Assembly (NCBI GenBank): GCA_023052935.1
Contig: CM041295.1
Span: 107,634,711-107,698,710, forward strand
Source of the DNA: Piezodorus guildinii
Lineage: Eukaryota > Arthropoda > Insecta > Hemiptera > Pentatomidae
Direction of reading: 5' to 3'
Length of the DNA stretch: 64,000 bases
How positions within the stretch are numbered: the first letter of the stretch is position 1; each line of letters opens with the position of its first letter. The notes under the pieces are model-generated. The model worked only from the letters and a program-made list of their open reading frames with translations. It had not been told where the DNA came from and ran no database searches. Position numbers and translations under genes: made by a program. Positions 11,937 to 23,109 of the stretch are shown here, piece after piece.

Positions 11937-12480
11937 ATTAAGGTTCGTGAGAAAGAGCCTTCCAGGTTTTAGGGAATTAAAAGGCATAGGCTAGACGAGA
12001 GTTGTGGATTTTAGTAGAAAACAAAATTAAATACTCATAACTAATGGATTGTAATGAAGCAACATAAATTTATAGTTAAGAAAGACGACGAAACATCCTT
12101 ATCCTTGTACGGAAAACTGAAGCTATTCACTTTTGTTAGGTATAAGCGCCTTAAGCGTTGAAAGTAATGAACAAACGGATTATAAGATTATGATGTGGTT
12201 GTCCAGAAGATGGTCCATACTTTTAAAATGATCGTAGGGGTAGAAGAAGAATAAAAAAACACCATTACATTCGTCTATGGTACACTATTGATTATTTTTT
12301 CTAAGCGAATTAAAATAATGCCTCAACGAATCTGACATGAAATTTCTGAAGTATGATTATGCATACAATGAAAGCGTATTTTATTCGGGAACAAGTTCAT
12401 TTGTCGAACAAATGAGATCATGTATTGTAATTAGATATTGATCACTATAATTCTAAATCGATGTAGATAATATACCACAA
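9771..12480. other. No recognisable gene
   Basis: AT-rich sequence, probably beyond or within the 3' region of Shal. It contains a 43-base T run (11889-11931). The 71-codon minus frame at 10946-11161 has no recognised domain. Confidence 0.4.
11889..11931. repeat. Poly(T) tract
   Basis: Uninterrupted T run of about 43; no adjoining retroelement 3' end could be identified. Confidence 0.9.
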
Positions 12481-12545
12481 AGTGGGGCTGAGCGAATCCT
12501 GGCAGGAGCGTCAAAGAAATGAGATTCTTTTAACCTTGAGATGCC

Positions 12546-12611
12546 TCAGCTAATGAAAGATGGACGTTGTGAACACAGCCTTAGCAACGCAGGAGTAACA
12601 AGAGGCACAGA
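12546..12611 (-). CDS. Candidate terminal Shal exon (weak)
   Basis: After a possible acceptor (GGATTGCAG) a phase-0 frame of 21 codons plus TGA reads SVPLVTPALLRLCSQRPSFI followed by Ser. Phase and strand fit a continuation from the exon ending at 15370, and the stretch 12480-12660 is richer in GC than its surroundings. Against it: the polypyrimidine tract is poor, the peptide is short, another frame of the same segment is also open, and I cannot confirm homology to a known Shal ending. It could equally be an unrelated GC-richer patch. Confidence 0.25.
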   Translation of the reverse strand, partial: SVPLVTPALLRLCSQRPSFIS

Positions 12612-12659
12612 CTGCAATCCCAATAGAGCCTTTACTTCCACATGATAGTTTATTCTTTG

Positions 12660-14796
12660 AACACAGTCCGGGTGCATTTACCCTTTTTGACTTCTTAAGT
12701 CATGAATACATATATTTTGTAAAGTGAAATACTAAAATAGATAGAAATAACATATTTTCCTACATGTCTTTATTAACAACCATCATACGCAAGTTGTTTT
12801 CTGTCTTTTCCTGTACTCCTCTGGCATATTGAAAAAAACAACTAAAAAAACAAGTTAGGAAACTTGTTGTAAAGGATTGTACATTATATAATTTCAGTAA
12901 CATGTTCAATTTAAGCCCCCCGTCCTCAAAAAAAAAAAAATATATAAATAAAGAAAAAAAAAATGAAAATTACGAACTTATTTCTAATCATTTGGCAAAG
13001 GAAAGGGTATGCAATGATTCAAATGCATGGTTTAGCTGAACCACCCTGTGTATGTTTGCATGTAAATTTAAGTATATACATACATATGTATATATATACA
13101 CGTATATATTTATTTATATGCATCTATACTTTTTGAGCAAAATTCAACCATTCGTTCCTTGTCTGATTTAATTTTTTCTGAATCTTCAATTCAAGTTTAT
13201 CTTTCAACTTAAAATGATAGTTAATTTTCAAATGAATCACATCAACATAATCATAATTTATAAATTTAATTTTTTTTCTTCTGAAACAACTTAAACAATA
13301 TGAAGACAGCATTTGATAATCTTAAATGTTTTGTGTTTGTCTTTTAAACTACATAAATTCAATCTATGACCTCACAGTATTTCAAATAACAGTTGCAGCA
13401 GCAGCAGCGGCATTTATTTCTAGCTATAGCTGCATATTGTATCCTTGCATACAGCCATAACACTCAAATTTTACTGATTTTGAATATTTTTACTGAACCG
13501 AAAGAAAATATAATAATGGAAGACTTTAATTAGTAAATGATACCATCTGCAAAACAATTTAGATAAAGAAAAAATTAGATATTTTAAAATTTACATGCAA
13601 GTTTTAGGTATATGTATATATATTTCAAAAAAATTATTATTTATATTATGTTAAAAGTATTTAGAATATAGCAACTATCACTTTAGTAATAATACATTTA
13701 TAACCGCTACACTAGGGTAAAATCTATATAATAGCTAGAAGTAATGTTAATCTCAACTTAATAAACCTAAAGTGTACATAATTATTGTACACACTAGTCA
13801 AACGTATATACATATATATCAGACAAAGGCACACATATCTAATGTTATATTTTAATTTATATGTGTGTATATATGTATATAATTACCTATAAATTATGTC
13901 AAATTTATATTCTATCAACTATACACAGAGGAAGTCATAATTTCAGAAAGCACAAGTTTTCTTCATTTTAATATATCACATAAATTAATGTTAAAACAAT
14001 TAACAATGAAATGTTAATGAGGCTATTAATATTAATCCCATTTTAAGGATTCTAGATAAGAAATTACAAAAAAAATAAATAAAGTAAAATAAATGAAATT
14101 AGAAAAGTAAAAATAAAATAAACAAGGAAAGAAAAGGGACGACACAATATATCAATACATCTGAATCATGTGAGAATATTTTTTGGGTTGATATGAGTTT
14201 GCCTGTATGTGTTTGTTTCCATGTGTGTGTTTTTTCTGTTGTTTTTGTGTGTATCTGGTTGGTGTTTCTGAGTGCGTATTTGCCTTTCTATGTCTGAATG
14301 TATGTTTTTGTCAGTGCGTGCATGTGTGTATTATTGGGTGTGCAACTTATGTGAGATTTATTTTAACTTATTTGTGTCTGAGTTTTAAGTATTTGCTGAA
14401 ATTGAGTGAACAAATTCCTGAAAAATTACAAAATTCTCAATGATTTTTTTTTCTTATTTTATTGATTTTTTTTTAAATTACAAATATTTCAAATAATTTT
14501 ATTGCTCTATAATCTCATTTTACAAAGTATAGATAACACTTTAATAGATAGTGTAGCTTGAAAATTGGCAAACATTTAAACAAGTAAAACTTATTATCTA
14601 AAAATGCCTTTTTGAAACAATATAATTTAGACAGTATAATAAGAATAATTCAATCAATGTCTTCAGTAGGAGCCCCTATGGCTTTATTTTTATTTATTTT
14701 TAACTAACCCTAATTTTGATAAGAAAAACATAAGTTTCATTTGTCAACAAAATCTAAATATTATTATCTATCTAAAAATGTCTTTCAAATTCTTAG

Positions 14797-14833
<37 letters not shown>

Positions 14834-15369
14834 ATTTATTTTATTTAAAAAAATGGAATAATTAAATAGTATTTGCTGGTTATTTATTTTATAAGTCACT
14901 GTACCACATGTATTTACTATAACCAAACTATGTTTTATACTTTTTTTTCTGGTGAAATTCTTGGTAAAAAACAAATGTGGATATAAATAATTGTTGTTAT
15001 TTATTAGTTCCTAAACTTATAAAGCTGATCTAATGGTGTTTTTGATACATAAAAACACATTATGTTCTTTTCCCTGAGAGTCGATATTTGGGGCTCTACT
15101 GTTTTCTTCAATCAAATTAACAAAATAAATATAAAAATATAAAAACAAAGGATATCCAATAACATTAGTCTATATAAAGAAAAAAATATGCTCTAACTAT
15201 TCAAAAAAGGTAACTAACATTCAACAAAATATGAAATTTGAGTGAGATAATTTTGGAAACATTCTTTTTTATTGTTGTTCGAAAAAGAGATGATAATACT
15301 ATAGCTAATGATGAAAAATGGCTGAAATATTTCCCCAAAAGCTGTAGAGGATGTTCAATGATGACATAC
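12660..15369. other. Intron or 3' flank of Shal, relatively free of mobile elements
   Basis: Low-complexity AT-rich DNA with scattered TATATA, a short (CAG)n-like GTTGCAGCAGCAGCAGCGGC at 13391, a GT-rich patch at 14200-14340 whose open frame is simple-sequence artefact, and a (TA)n run at 14801-14830. None of the repeat families seen elsewhere is obvious here. Confidence 0.4.
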
Positions 15370-15522
15370 CTGGTATCTCTGAGTGCAACAGCGACCACAG
15401 CAAGACTGAAGAAGTCCTGTTCTGCTGCCTGCTGAATGTGTAGGGCTTATCAGGGGGGAAGGTGAACCTGGCCTCTTAGGTTGTCCATTGTATGGTACTT
15501 CCAGTTCAACAAATTCTCTATC
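15370..15522 (-). CDS. Shal: Shal (Kv4) K+ channel, distal C-terminal exon
   Basis: Exon of 153 bases, 51 codons, from DREFVELEVPYNGQPKRPGS to LLQSCCGRCCTQRYQ. The acceptor is a run of T ending in AG before GATAGAG; the donor is CAG followed by GTATGT. It is phase 0 at both ends and separated from the preceding exon by a 1.44-kb intron. The proline-rich KRPGSPSP segment and the Cys-rich CCGRCC segment are typical of arthropod Shal. Because a good donor follows, at least one more coding exon must lie to the left. Extending through the donor adds only a few codons before a stop. Confidence 0.94.
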
Positions 15523-16324
15523 CTAAAAAAAATAAATGTAATGTTCATAAAAAGCTTAATTGTATAATAGCTTATAAGAAGGCTAGTCTCTCTTCCAGTA
15601 GAGAGGTGTTTTTCGATTTCACCACTGAAACAGCTAGAACAAAACATTTAGTAAAATATATAATCACATACATTTAAAAAAGAGTGTCTTATTGATTTCA
15701 GAATAGCTATGTGGAAATAAAAAAGAAGAGGAAATGTGTGATTAGCCAATATATTTTTCCCATACTTTAAGTCTGCTGTTGAAAAAAAAAAATCTGATTG
15801 AGATCACTGTTTAATATTTTAATAGTGTAAATCAAAAATTATTCCTAAATCTACCAATAATCACTTTTGACCCAATTTTAAGTCAATCCAATGCTCTAGT
15901 CTACAGCAGAGACTGTCAGATGCAAGAAACACAATTGCTCTAATGTTTCTATTATCATACTGTAATAATTGGATTTAAAGAATGTGTTATGTATGAAGTG
16001 GATTTTTATGGTAGGTGTGTGAGTAGAAGATAAAGCAAGTCATTGCTTTTTTTATTGTATCTTGAATTGAAACCAGATTGAAAGTGTAGAGATAAGCAAC
16101 TGAGTGAGGAGATTGATATTGAGTAGTTTAGAAAAATAATTTATAAAATAATAAACTAGAGGAGATGCATAAACAACAATGACAAGCAATATTGACTAGT
16201 TTAAGGTATATTATTGTTTTTGATTTGTTTTAAGGCAGTATATGATCATAAAAGTAAAGGTTATGAACCTATTAAATCAAGAATGGGGCAGTCAAATATT
16301 TATTAATATATTTTCCATGTGCTA

Positions 16325-16720
16325 TTATTTTTTTTCCAAATATATTTATTGCAATTTACAACTGTATTCTTTAACACAAATAAGTAACTGTGACTGTAAC
16401 TATAAAAAGTCATGATATACATGTAGAGAAACTACCCATTGGCAGAACTTAGAAAAATTTCTAAACTAAAAGGTCTCAGGGCTATCTTCTTTTCAGACTT
16501 GGAGGATTATCAGGAATTAAATGGGAAGTAATGATTAAAACTAGCGGGTCAGAGTGGGAATGGAGTTTGTCATTAAAGGAATGGTACCTGGCCAGGCTAA
16601 ATCAGCAACAAAAATAACATTAAGGTCTTTATGGATCAGTTTGTTTCCTTAAGAGTAAGGATTATTGTTAATTTTATGAAGGATTTTGGATTGTAAGGAT
16701 TAGATACAAGAAAAAATTGA
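16325..16720 (-). pseudogene. J2 LINE 3' fragment
   Basis: Minus-strand copy: the 3' end motif TTTACAACTGTATT (16356), the block GAAACTACCCATTGGCA (16428), then reverse-translated pieces equivalent to NPKILRKI and NVPYVADLARS in diverged form. It matches the copies at 31590, 58040 and 62375. It is 5'-truncated near 16720, where sequence shared with 22810 begins. Confidence 0.7.
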
Positions 16721-16900
16721 TGGTTTAGGAGAGAACTACTCAGTCATATGTTATAAAAATGTTTCACAAATAATGAACTTATTCTGGCTAAAGATTTATA
16801 TACACAAGTTACCTGAACAGTTGATATAAAGCGTCTGTAAGCTCTGGTTTGAAAGCTTGTTTATATCTTGTAAACGCTGTTTATAATTTTTATATTATCC
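16625..16900. repeat. Duplicated LINE/non-LINE segment, copy 1
   Basis: From GGTCTTTATGGATCAGTTTG to about 16900 this matches 22705-22957, including about 140 bases outside the LINE (TTCACAAATAATGAACTTAT, GATATAAAGCGTCTGTAAGC). Both copies share the junction between J2 and the unknown segment. Confidence 0.8.
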
Positions 16901-16967
16901 AATACTCATATATAAATCAGAAAAAAATTATGAAAACCTTGTTTCGTTACAAACATTTTTGACTTAC

Positions 16968-17156
16968 AGTAGTTTTTTCTAGGCACCGCAGTAAATGATG
17001 ATGTTGAAGTTCGAAAATATCTTCTTCTTTATAATTATCATCAATTTCTAGCCCTGATTCTTGCGCAGCCAGCCGAGCTTCAGCTGCCTTCTTTTTACTT
17101 ACGAATGCTGCACCTGATGACGCTTTAGCAATTCGGATTCTTGCTAATCGAGCTTT
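16968..17156 (-). CDS. Shal: Shal (Kv4) K+ channel, proximal C-terminal exon
   Basis: Exon of 189 bases, exactly 63 codons, from KARLARIRIAKASSG through FELQHHHLLRCLEKTT. The acceptor is TATTACAG and the donor is ACT followed by GTAAGT. It is phase 0 at both ends and follows the S6 exon after an intron of about 18.9 kb. The basic KARLARIRIAKA stretch and the LQHHHLL motif are characteristic of Shal/Kv4 tails and lie just inside the membrane; in the family this region contributes to binding of KChIP-type auxiliary subunits. No stops or frameshifts occur. The large upstream intron holds most of the mobile elements described here. Confidence 0.94.
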
Positions 17157-17411
17157 CTGTAATAAAAAAAAATCAAAATGTAACATTTATAATGGTTTTA
17201 GAATTAATCATTTCACGAAATTTATACTATAAATATCAATTATTCACTGTAATAAATAAATACGAATAAATCAAATAATAACCTAAGTAATAATAATACG
17301 TGCGTTACAATTGGAAACTTGGATAGGAAAGTTATCACGATCACTTTACAATATAGTTTAAAAATAGGAAGGGAAAGTAAACATTAGAAGAATCTGAAAA
17401 TACCATCACTA

Positions 17412-17547
17412 GGGGTACTCACTACGTTTGCTATAGCACATTTTTTGTGCTATTTTGGTAAACCCGCATAGCATGGTAATGTAGAAACTCGGCAGGTTTA
17501 ACACAATAGCACAAAAAATATGCTATAGCAAACGTAGTGAGTACCCC
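17412..17547. mobile_element. MITE-1, copy 2
   Basis: 136 bp; termini GGGGTACTCACTACGTTTGC and its complement, flanked by TA on both sides. Same family as 7571 with a different internal segment. It lies in the large Shal intron. Confidence 0.9.
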
Positions 17548-17691
17548 TAATATACTTTTTACTGTTAAATTTAAAAGTTTTGCTAAATAAATTAATCATT
17601 ACAAATGATAAATAATTATAGTAGAAACAACACGAATCTTAGTTTTAAAGGATAAAAACCTTTATCTTTACAACCCATATAGGCACTTAAG

Positions 17692-17870
17692 GTTTTTTTT
17701 TTTTTTATCATTTATGGACATTTACAACTGTATTAGTTAATACATCAAGTAAATTAGCTAACAGAAATACATGAAAAAGACTTGAAGGGTGAATGCCCAT
17801 TGGCACCACTCCACTGGGTAATCTAAACTAGAAGGTCTCGAGGCCATCTTCTTGTACTTAAGGTTAACTT
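17692..17870 (-). pseudogene. J2 LINE 3' end fragment
   Basis: The T tract (the poly(A) tail on the minus strand) is followed by ATTTACAACTGTATTAG, then CCCATTGGCACCACTCC and AAGGTCTCGAGGCCATCTTC, which match the 3' end of J2 copies at 58060-58210. Only the last 180 bases of the element are present. Confidence 0.8.
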
Positions 17871-18739
17871 TAATTTAAGATATTAAGAATTATTTATTCA
17901 AAATATTTATTAAGAACTCAGTAGGAAGTTTTGTCGGAATATGGCCGGTAGTTAAAAAGTTTTGGAGCAACTCTCCTCGCTGGTGTAAAGGGGTTGGAAC
18001 TAGCCCGGAAGTAATTTTAATTGGCCAATGAGAAACAGGTATACTCAGCTTTTATGAAAAAGAGTCATTACAAAGTTGTTTTGAGCCCACTCACCCTCTC
18101 ACCAGACTTGAAACTCCCAAAATGTTTCCAGCAAGTAGACTTTAACACAAGTTATTTAAAATATTTGACTTGATAAATGCGGACCGCACCAAAATTTAAT
18201 TATTATAAATTATTTATTTTTTTGTCTTTAGAGAAATCTCCCATACAAATACAGCTGGTCATTTTTTTGTAATAAAAAGTAATACATTATCTTGATGAAG
18301 TTATATAATTGAGAGAATTATTGTAAAATGAATAATAAAATATTTGTACAAATGTATATACAATTAAAAAACAAATTTGAATAAGAAAGAATAATAATAT
18401 ATAGATATATGTGTGTATGATTTTAAGAGACATGTGCTTCTGCCATTGGTTTTAAAATGAAAATAAACATATATATACAAGTATTTCTGACAATAATAAG
18501 ACATATATACACACCATTTTTCACAAAAAAAAAACAAAACAAGTAAAGAATAATAGAAAAGTAGTTATACAATAATTAAAGTCAAGCTCGGAGAAGAATA
18601 TTTAGAGTTTATTTGGCAGATTTTAGAGTTTATACTTTAGAAGTTTTAGTTCATCGAAATGAAAAGTGCAATTAGCCAGAAAATATATTTATTTAATTCA
18701 TTAAAACATAAATGAAAATTATTTAAGTTTTGTGTTTGT
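17871..18739. other. No recognisable feature
   Basis: AT-rich intronic sequence. Confidence 0.4.
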
Positions 18740-19445
18740 TATTTTAGAGTAAATCACAAGTAACGGAAAATTTAATTTTTCAATATGAACAAAACTTAAT
18801 TGCTATGTATACAGAAACAATAGAAATAAGGTCCCTATCCTATTAGTTTTATAACTATTTAATATTTTAAATAAGCTGTTTAAATTATATATTAAGAGTT
18901 AAATTAAGTTTCCATAAAGATAGCATTTAGTTAACAGTGAAACATCTCATCTTTTCATGAAATAGTATTAAATTTGTAATGATTAATGACAATAATAGTT
19001 TATAGATTTATAACAACAGACCATTTATGTTACAATTCGGTACATAATATTGTTTCTAATATCTTGCGTACTAAAGGGAAGAATATAACTTGCACGATCC
19101 TGTAGATTTAACTATTATAACCTCCCTCTTTATCAATAACATATGTTCATAAGATTATGGGCTTACAACAACTTTATGTTAACTTGTATGTTTTATTTTA
19201 TTGCATATTAATTTTTCTAAATTCTTGCACTTTCATACATTATACTATACGTCTATACTTATATTTCATTAATAATGTTTTGATGACTTGGTTACAGTAA
19301 ATTTATTTTTCCCGCTTAAAGAAAAGCTTAATTGCAATGTATTTTACTAATAAGCTTTCAGAAAGTATGCCTTAAATGATGGTGAAAATCGTATCAAAAT
19401 CCGTCGCGTGGTTTAGGAGTTCGCGGAAACCTAAATCGTGTTATC

Positions 19446-19490
<45 letters not shown>
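18740..19490 (+). repeat. Rep-2 copy, near full length
   Basis: Shares with 57240-57690 the words TTTATAGATTTATAA, CTTGCGTACTAAA, AAGAATATAACTT.GCACGATC, then GATGACTTGGTTACAG, TTAAAGAAAAGCTTAATTG and GTTTAGGAGTTCGCGGAAAC. It ends in GTGTTATCATTATATATATA and a (TA)n tract. The frame over the 3' end is open but looks incidental. Confidence 0.75.

Positions 19491-19519
<29 letters not shown>
19447..19519. repeat. Compound (TA)n(GA)n microsatellite
   Basis: About 20 TA units followed by about 15 GA units, directly at the rep-2 3' end. The (TA)n begins at the same place in other rep-2 copies. Confidence 0.95.
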
Positions 19520-19528
<9 letters not shown>

Positions 19529-19539
19529 GACAAACCTAT

Positions 19540-20047
19540 TTTACATTATCTTGGTGATGATAACCAACGAAGTGTAACCAACCACTTAGTTGGCCGATAT
19601 TCGGTTAGTGTGCACCTGTGGTAAACCAAAACCGACAGAATAGCTTGACCTAGGTTGAGGCTTGAATATATAGCGGTGTATATCAAAGGGTAGCATCTCC
19701 TCTTTTAGTTGAGGATGAGTCCCTTGACACCGATCTCATGTTTTGATCTCGGTGCCAACGCTTAGGTCAGCAACGTCCCAATATGTTTCTTGCTGAAGAG
19801 CTAGGAACTGGTGGCAGATTTTTCCTTGTGAATAGGACAGCAGAGATTAATTGGCTTTTTTATTTGGTGACTGTGGTTAAAGTTGTTCTTCTACGCCAAA
19901 TTATAATCCTGAAGCTATCAATTGTAATAGCCCAGAAAAACGTCTGCTTCCTGACTAAATATAGCTGATTTGGATATTTTTCCATAAAAAAAAAATTCAG
20001 AAACCATCAAATTTACTTAGTAAATGTTTTATTAATATAATGTTTTT
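19540..20047. other. Unidentified, moderately GC-rich spacer
   Basis: Contains an imperfect duplication GACACCGATCTCATG / GATCTCGGTGCCAACG (19718-19760), i.e. a small inverted repeat, and a 61-codon frame at 19783-19968 without recognised domain. Confidence 0.35.
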
Positions 20048-20059
20048 AGTTTATAAATT

Positions 20060-21327
20060 GAAAGCAAATGCACACACGTCACATTCACCCTTCGACGCAA
20101 ATCCTGTCCAACGGTTAATTTCAATTCCATACCACTTCCTTCCTCAGACACAGTTCGGTATCTTGGCTTTTTACTAGACAAAAAAAAAGACTGAAGACCC
20201 ACATACAAGACTTAAAAGAAAAGAAATCAACCGCAGATTCGGCCAGTTATACAAATTACTAAAGAGAAAATCTCATCTTACAGTTGAAAACAAATTACTT
20301 ATATACAAGACAGCACTGAAACTTATATGGACCTACGGACTTGAACTGTGGGGGACAGCTAAACATTCTAACATCAAACGCATCCAATCCTTCGAACATA
20401 AAGTCCTCCGAACAATAGTTTATGCTCCTTATTACGTTACCAACTGTACCCTACACCATGACCTTAATATTCCATTTGTTTCGTATAGAGTTATGATTGT
20501 GTGTAAGATGTTTATTTATTTGCCAACTTTTTATTTATCTCAATAATAGGTTGTTGTTTTGATTTGTTTTGTTTTTTTATTTATTATTATTTTATTGTAT
20601 ATATATATGAATTTATTTATTTTCTATTTTATGTAATTTGACTATTATTATTATTTTCTGTATATACTTATAGTATGAATGTGGTCTCATATCAATATTA
20701 TTATTGTTCATTTTGTAACAAATAGTAATATATCTCAGTAAAAAAAAAATATTCCATTTGTTTTAGACCTGGTACCATCCAAATTTTCCAAATTTCATCA
20801 GAACCTTAGTCATCATCCTAACCCTCTAGCACAATCCCTATCCAGTACCACCCATCCCTACAATCCTCCTCGAAGATTGAAACGGCAGTGGCCGCGAGTC
20901 GTATTGTAAACGTTTAAATTGGAGTTCTGACACTGGTCAGATCCTCCACTCAAGTAATGTATGTTTGTGGCTAACACCGGTGACGCGGCTGAGAACGAGG
21001 CGCTGGGATCTCATGGACTCCGCTTTTCCCTCTACAAGTGGAGGAAAGGGCCCAGTCTGGGGATCCTTTAGCAAATTGTAAATATTGTATATAGTTATGA
21101 TTGTGTGTATGATATTTATGTATTTCTCACTTCTTTATTACATTTATTTGTATTCATCTCAATTATAGGTTGTTGTTTTTTTTTTTGTATATATATTTTA
21201 TTTTCTGTAATTTGACTTTATCATTGTTTTCTGTATATACTGTGTGAATGTGGTCTCATATCAATATTACTAATGTTCATTTAGAAACAAACTGTAATAT
21301 ATCTCAATAAATAAATATTTAAAAAAA
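20060..21327 (+). mobile_element. J1 Jockey-like LINE, 5'-truncated, with TSD
   Basis: Both flanks carry AGTTTATAAATT (20048-20059 and 21328-21339), a 12-bp target-site duplication. Coding remnants in shifting frames: THVTFTLRRKSCPT (20075), VRYLGFLLD (20155), EINRRFGQLYKLLKRKS (20225), WTYGLELWGTAKHSN (20330) and IQSFEHKVLRTIVYAPYYVT (20390), the thumb and C-terminal part of a Jockey-clade reverse transcriptase. The 3' untranslated region from 20900 ends with AATATATCTCAATAAATAAA. Nested inside is a second, shorter copy of the same 3' region (20482-20747). Confidence 0.88.
20482..20747 (+). mobile_element. J1 3'-UTR copy nested inside J1, with TSD
   Basis: The element body from CGTATAGAGTTATGATTGTG to CTCAGTAAAAAAAAA matches the 3' end of the host copy (21090-21320). 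It is flanked by the 16-bp duplication AATATTCCATTTGTTT (20466-20481 and 20748-20763). Removing it restores the order seen in the J1 copy at 53600-53640 (GACCTTAATATTCCATTTA, then TTTTAGACCTGGTACCATG). Confidence 0.9.
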
Positions 21328-21698
21328 AGTTTATAAATTACCCATTATCAATTATCCAGGATAAGAATTAACATTTGGACATTTAACTTTATACAACACA
21401 AATAAACTAACTTACCAATGGATTGCCTTTAAAATATTTAACTTAAAGATTTATCTTGACATTTTTTTTTTTGATTATTCAAATAACCGTCGAGATTTGA
21501 ATCCAAATCCTATATGGTCAGGTATCTTGACATTTGTTTGAAAGCATTGAGAATCCAATGCAAACCCATGGGGATTCAGTTGAAAGAAAATGTTTTTCTG
21601 TTTAACTAATCCTTCTAAGATGACCAAGTCATTATTGCACAGGACATAGAAGGAGCTGGTTATAAGTTAAGACAATTAAATACCAGGAGAATGAAATA

Positions 21699-22620
21699 TT
21701 GGGTTGTGTCACATGAAATGTCCGTTTTCATGGTAAAGGATTTTAATTAAAAATACGATATGAAAACAAGATAATTTTATTCGAAGTATTTACCTTCTTT
21801 TTCTACACATTTTTCCCAACGTGACACCAACTTTTTTATCCCCGAACTTAAAAACTCTGAGCTTTGAAGTGAAACAAAATCTGAAAACACACTTTTCACT
21901 TCATCATCATTATCAAAAAGTTTTCCTTTGACGAAGTTGTCTAAATTCCTGAACAGGTGGTAATCTGTTGGAGACAAGTCGGGAGAATATGGTGGGATCG
22001 GAAGAACTTTGTAGTCCAGTTCTTTCAGTTTTTGCACGGTATGTTTTGAAACATGGGGTCTTGCTGCAGTCAGTGAGATCATGATGTACCCATGTATCGA
22101 GCTTTTTAATTTCCCAATACACTTTAAATGTCTGGAAACGGTAGATGCACTTGCATTTGGTTGTGCTGAGAGTCCTTTAACTGTTTGGTAGGGGTTTCCT
22201 TCTACTGTATGTTTGAGGACATCGTTGTCTATTACGGACGGAGGTCTTCCTCGGGGCAAGTTTTCCAAGACGGTATCCCCAGCTGAAAACTTAGCAAACC
22301 AACGGCGAATGGTCCATTTATTTACACTCCCTTCCCCAAACGTCTTGCAAATATTTCTAGCGGCCTCAGCTGCTGAATGGCCGAGTTTAAACTCGTACAA
22401 AAATATTACTAAAAAATCGCGTGTTTCCATGTTCATATTTGGAGGTATACTAAAAAGTGGGTAATTGATTGGAAAGCTAATGTTTGTTATACAAAGGTAG
22501 AGGATTAGTAACTGTTTACTTTAAATATGTAAACATTCGGAAGAAAACAACAGAGACCTTCAAAATCCTTTATGTATTTCAGAAACTATAAAAGCGGACA
22601 TTTCATGTGAAACAACCCAA
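21699..22620 (-). mobile_element. Mariner element, internally deleted, 922 bp
   Basis: Termini TTGGGTTGTGTCACATGAAA and the inverted TTGGGTTGTTTCACATGAAA differ at one position over about 26 bases and abut TA on both sides (21697-21698 and 22621-22622). Typical mariners are near 1.3 kb, so roughly 370 bp is missing from the middle. The encoded frame is described separately. Confidence 0.95.
21777..22436 (-). CDS. Truncated mariner transposase, single open frame
   Basis: 219 residues. Residues 1-70 form the paired helix-turn-helix DNA-binding domain (FLYEFKLGHSAAEAARNICK, then WTIRRWFAKFSAGD and the GRPPS linker). Residues 125-219 are the end of the catalytic domain, with YSPDLSPTDYHLF supplying the third acidic residue of the DD34D triad, and the C-terminal KLVSRWEKCVEKEGKYFE. 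Normal length is near 345. The deletion removed the first catalytic Asp; the usual HDNARPHV reads TAARPHV, so the second Asp is also lost. It cannot catalyse transposition but could still encode a DNA-binding protein. Confidence 0.9.
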   Translation of the reverse strand: MNMETRDFLVIFLYEFKLGHSAAEAARNICKTFGEGSVNKWTIRRWFAKFSAGDTVLENLPRGRPPSVIDNDVLKHTVEGNPYQTVKGLSAQPNASASTVSRHLKCIGKLKSSIHGYIMISLTAARPHVSKHTVQKLKELDYKVLPIPPYSPDLSPTDYHLFRNLDNFVKGKLFDNDDEVKSVFSDFVSLQSSEFLSSGIKKLVSRWEKCVEKEGKYFE

Positions 22621-22704
22621 TATATGAGGAATACCAGCAATGGGGGCTAGTTATTAGTTCTGAGAGAACGGAACACATGTCATTAAACAATGAGGAAACA
22701 GAAC

Positions 22705-22957
22705 TAAATCCAGGTCTTTATGGATCAGTTTGTTTCCTAAAAAGTAAGGAGCATAGAAGGTTTTACGAAGGATTTTGGATTGTAAGGATTAAGTACGAGA
22801 AGAATTCGATGTTTAAGTATGTTTCACAAATAATGAACTTATTCTGGCTAAAGATTTATATAAACAAGTTATCTGAACAGTTGATATAAAGCGTCTGTAA
22901 GCTCTGGTTTTAAAGCTTATTTATATTTTGTAAAAACTGTTAAAGATTTTTATATAA
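22705..22957. repeat. Duplicated LINE/non-LINE segment, copy 2
   Basis: Matches 16625-16900: GGTCTTTATGGATCAGTTTG, GGATTTTGGATTGTAAGGAT (J2-derived) and then TTCACAAATAATGAACTTAT and GATATAAAGCGTCTGTAAGC. Here the LINE part lacks its 3' end and poly(A). Confidence 0.8.
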
Positions 22958-23109
22958 CTTATCCTTCGTAGATGACCAGGTCATGGGATGTGTAAATCAA
23001 AAAGAAAATTTCAGATGGTAAAAAAAAAACCCATCAATGCTCAACTCGGTTTTGTGAAACCGGAACATTATCCCCCCCAAAAAAAAAAAAAAAAGGAAAA
23101 AATATATAC

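Noticed and set aside
14207..14443. Cys-rich secreted protein frame
   Set aside because: The Cys/Val pattern comes from TGTGTG-like simple sequence; no splice or start context supports it.
16947..17186. A 79-codon minus-strand frame taken as a whole gene
   Set aside because: Only 16968-17156 is exon; the ends are intron beyond consensus splice sites.
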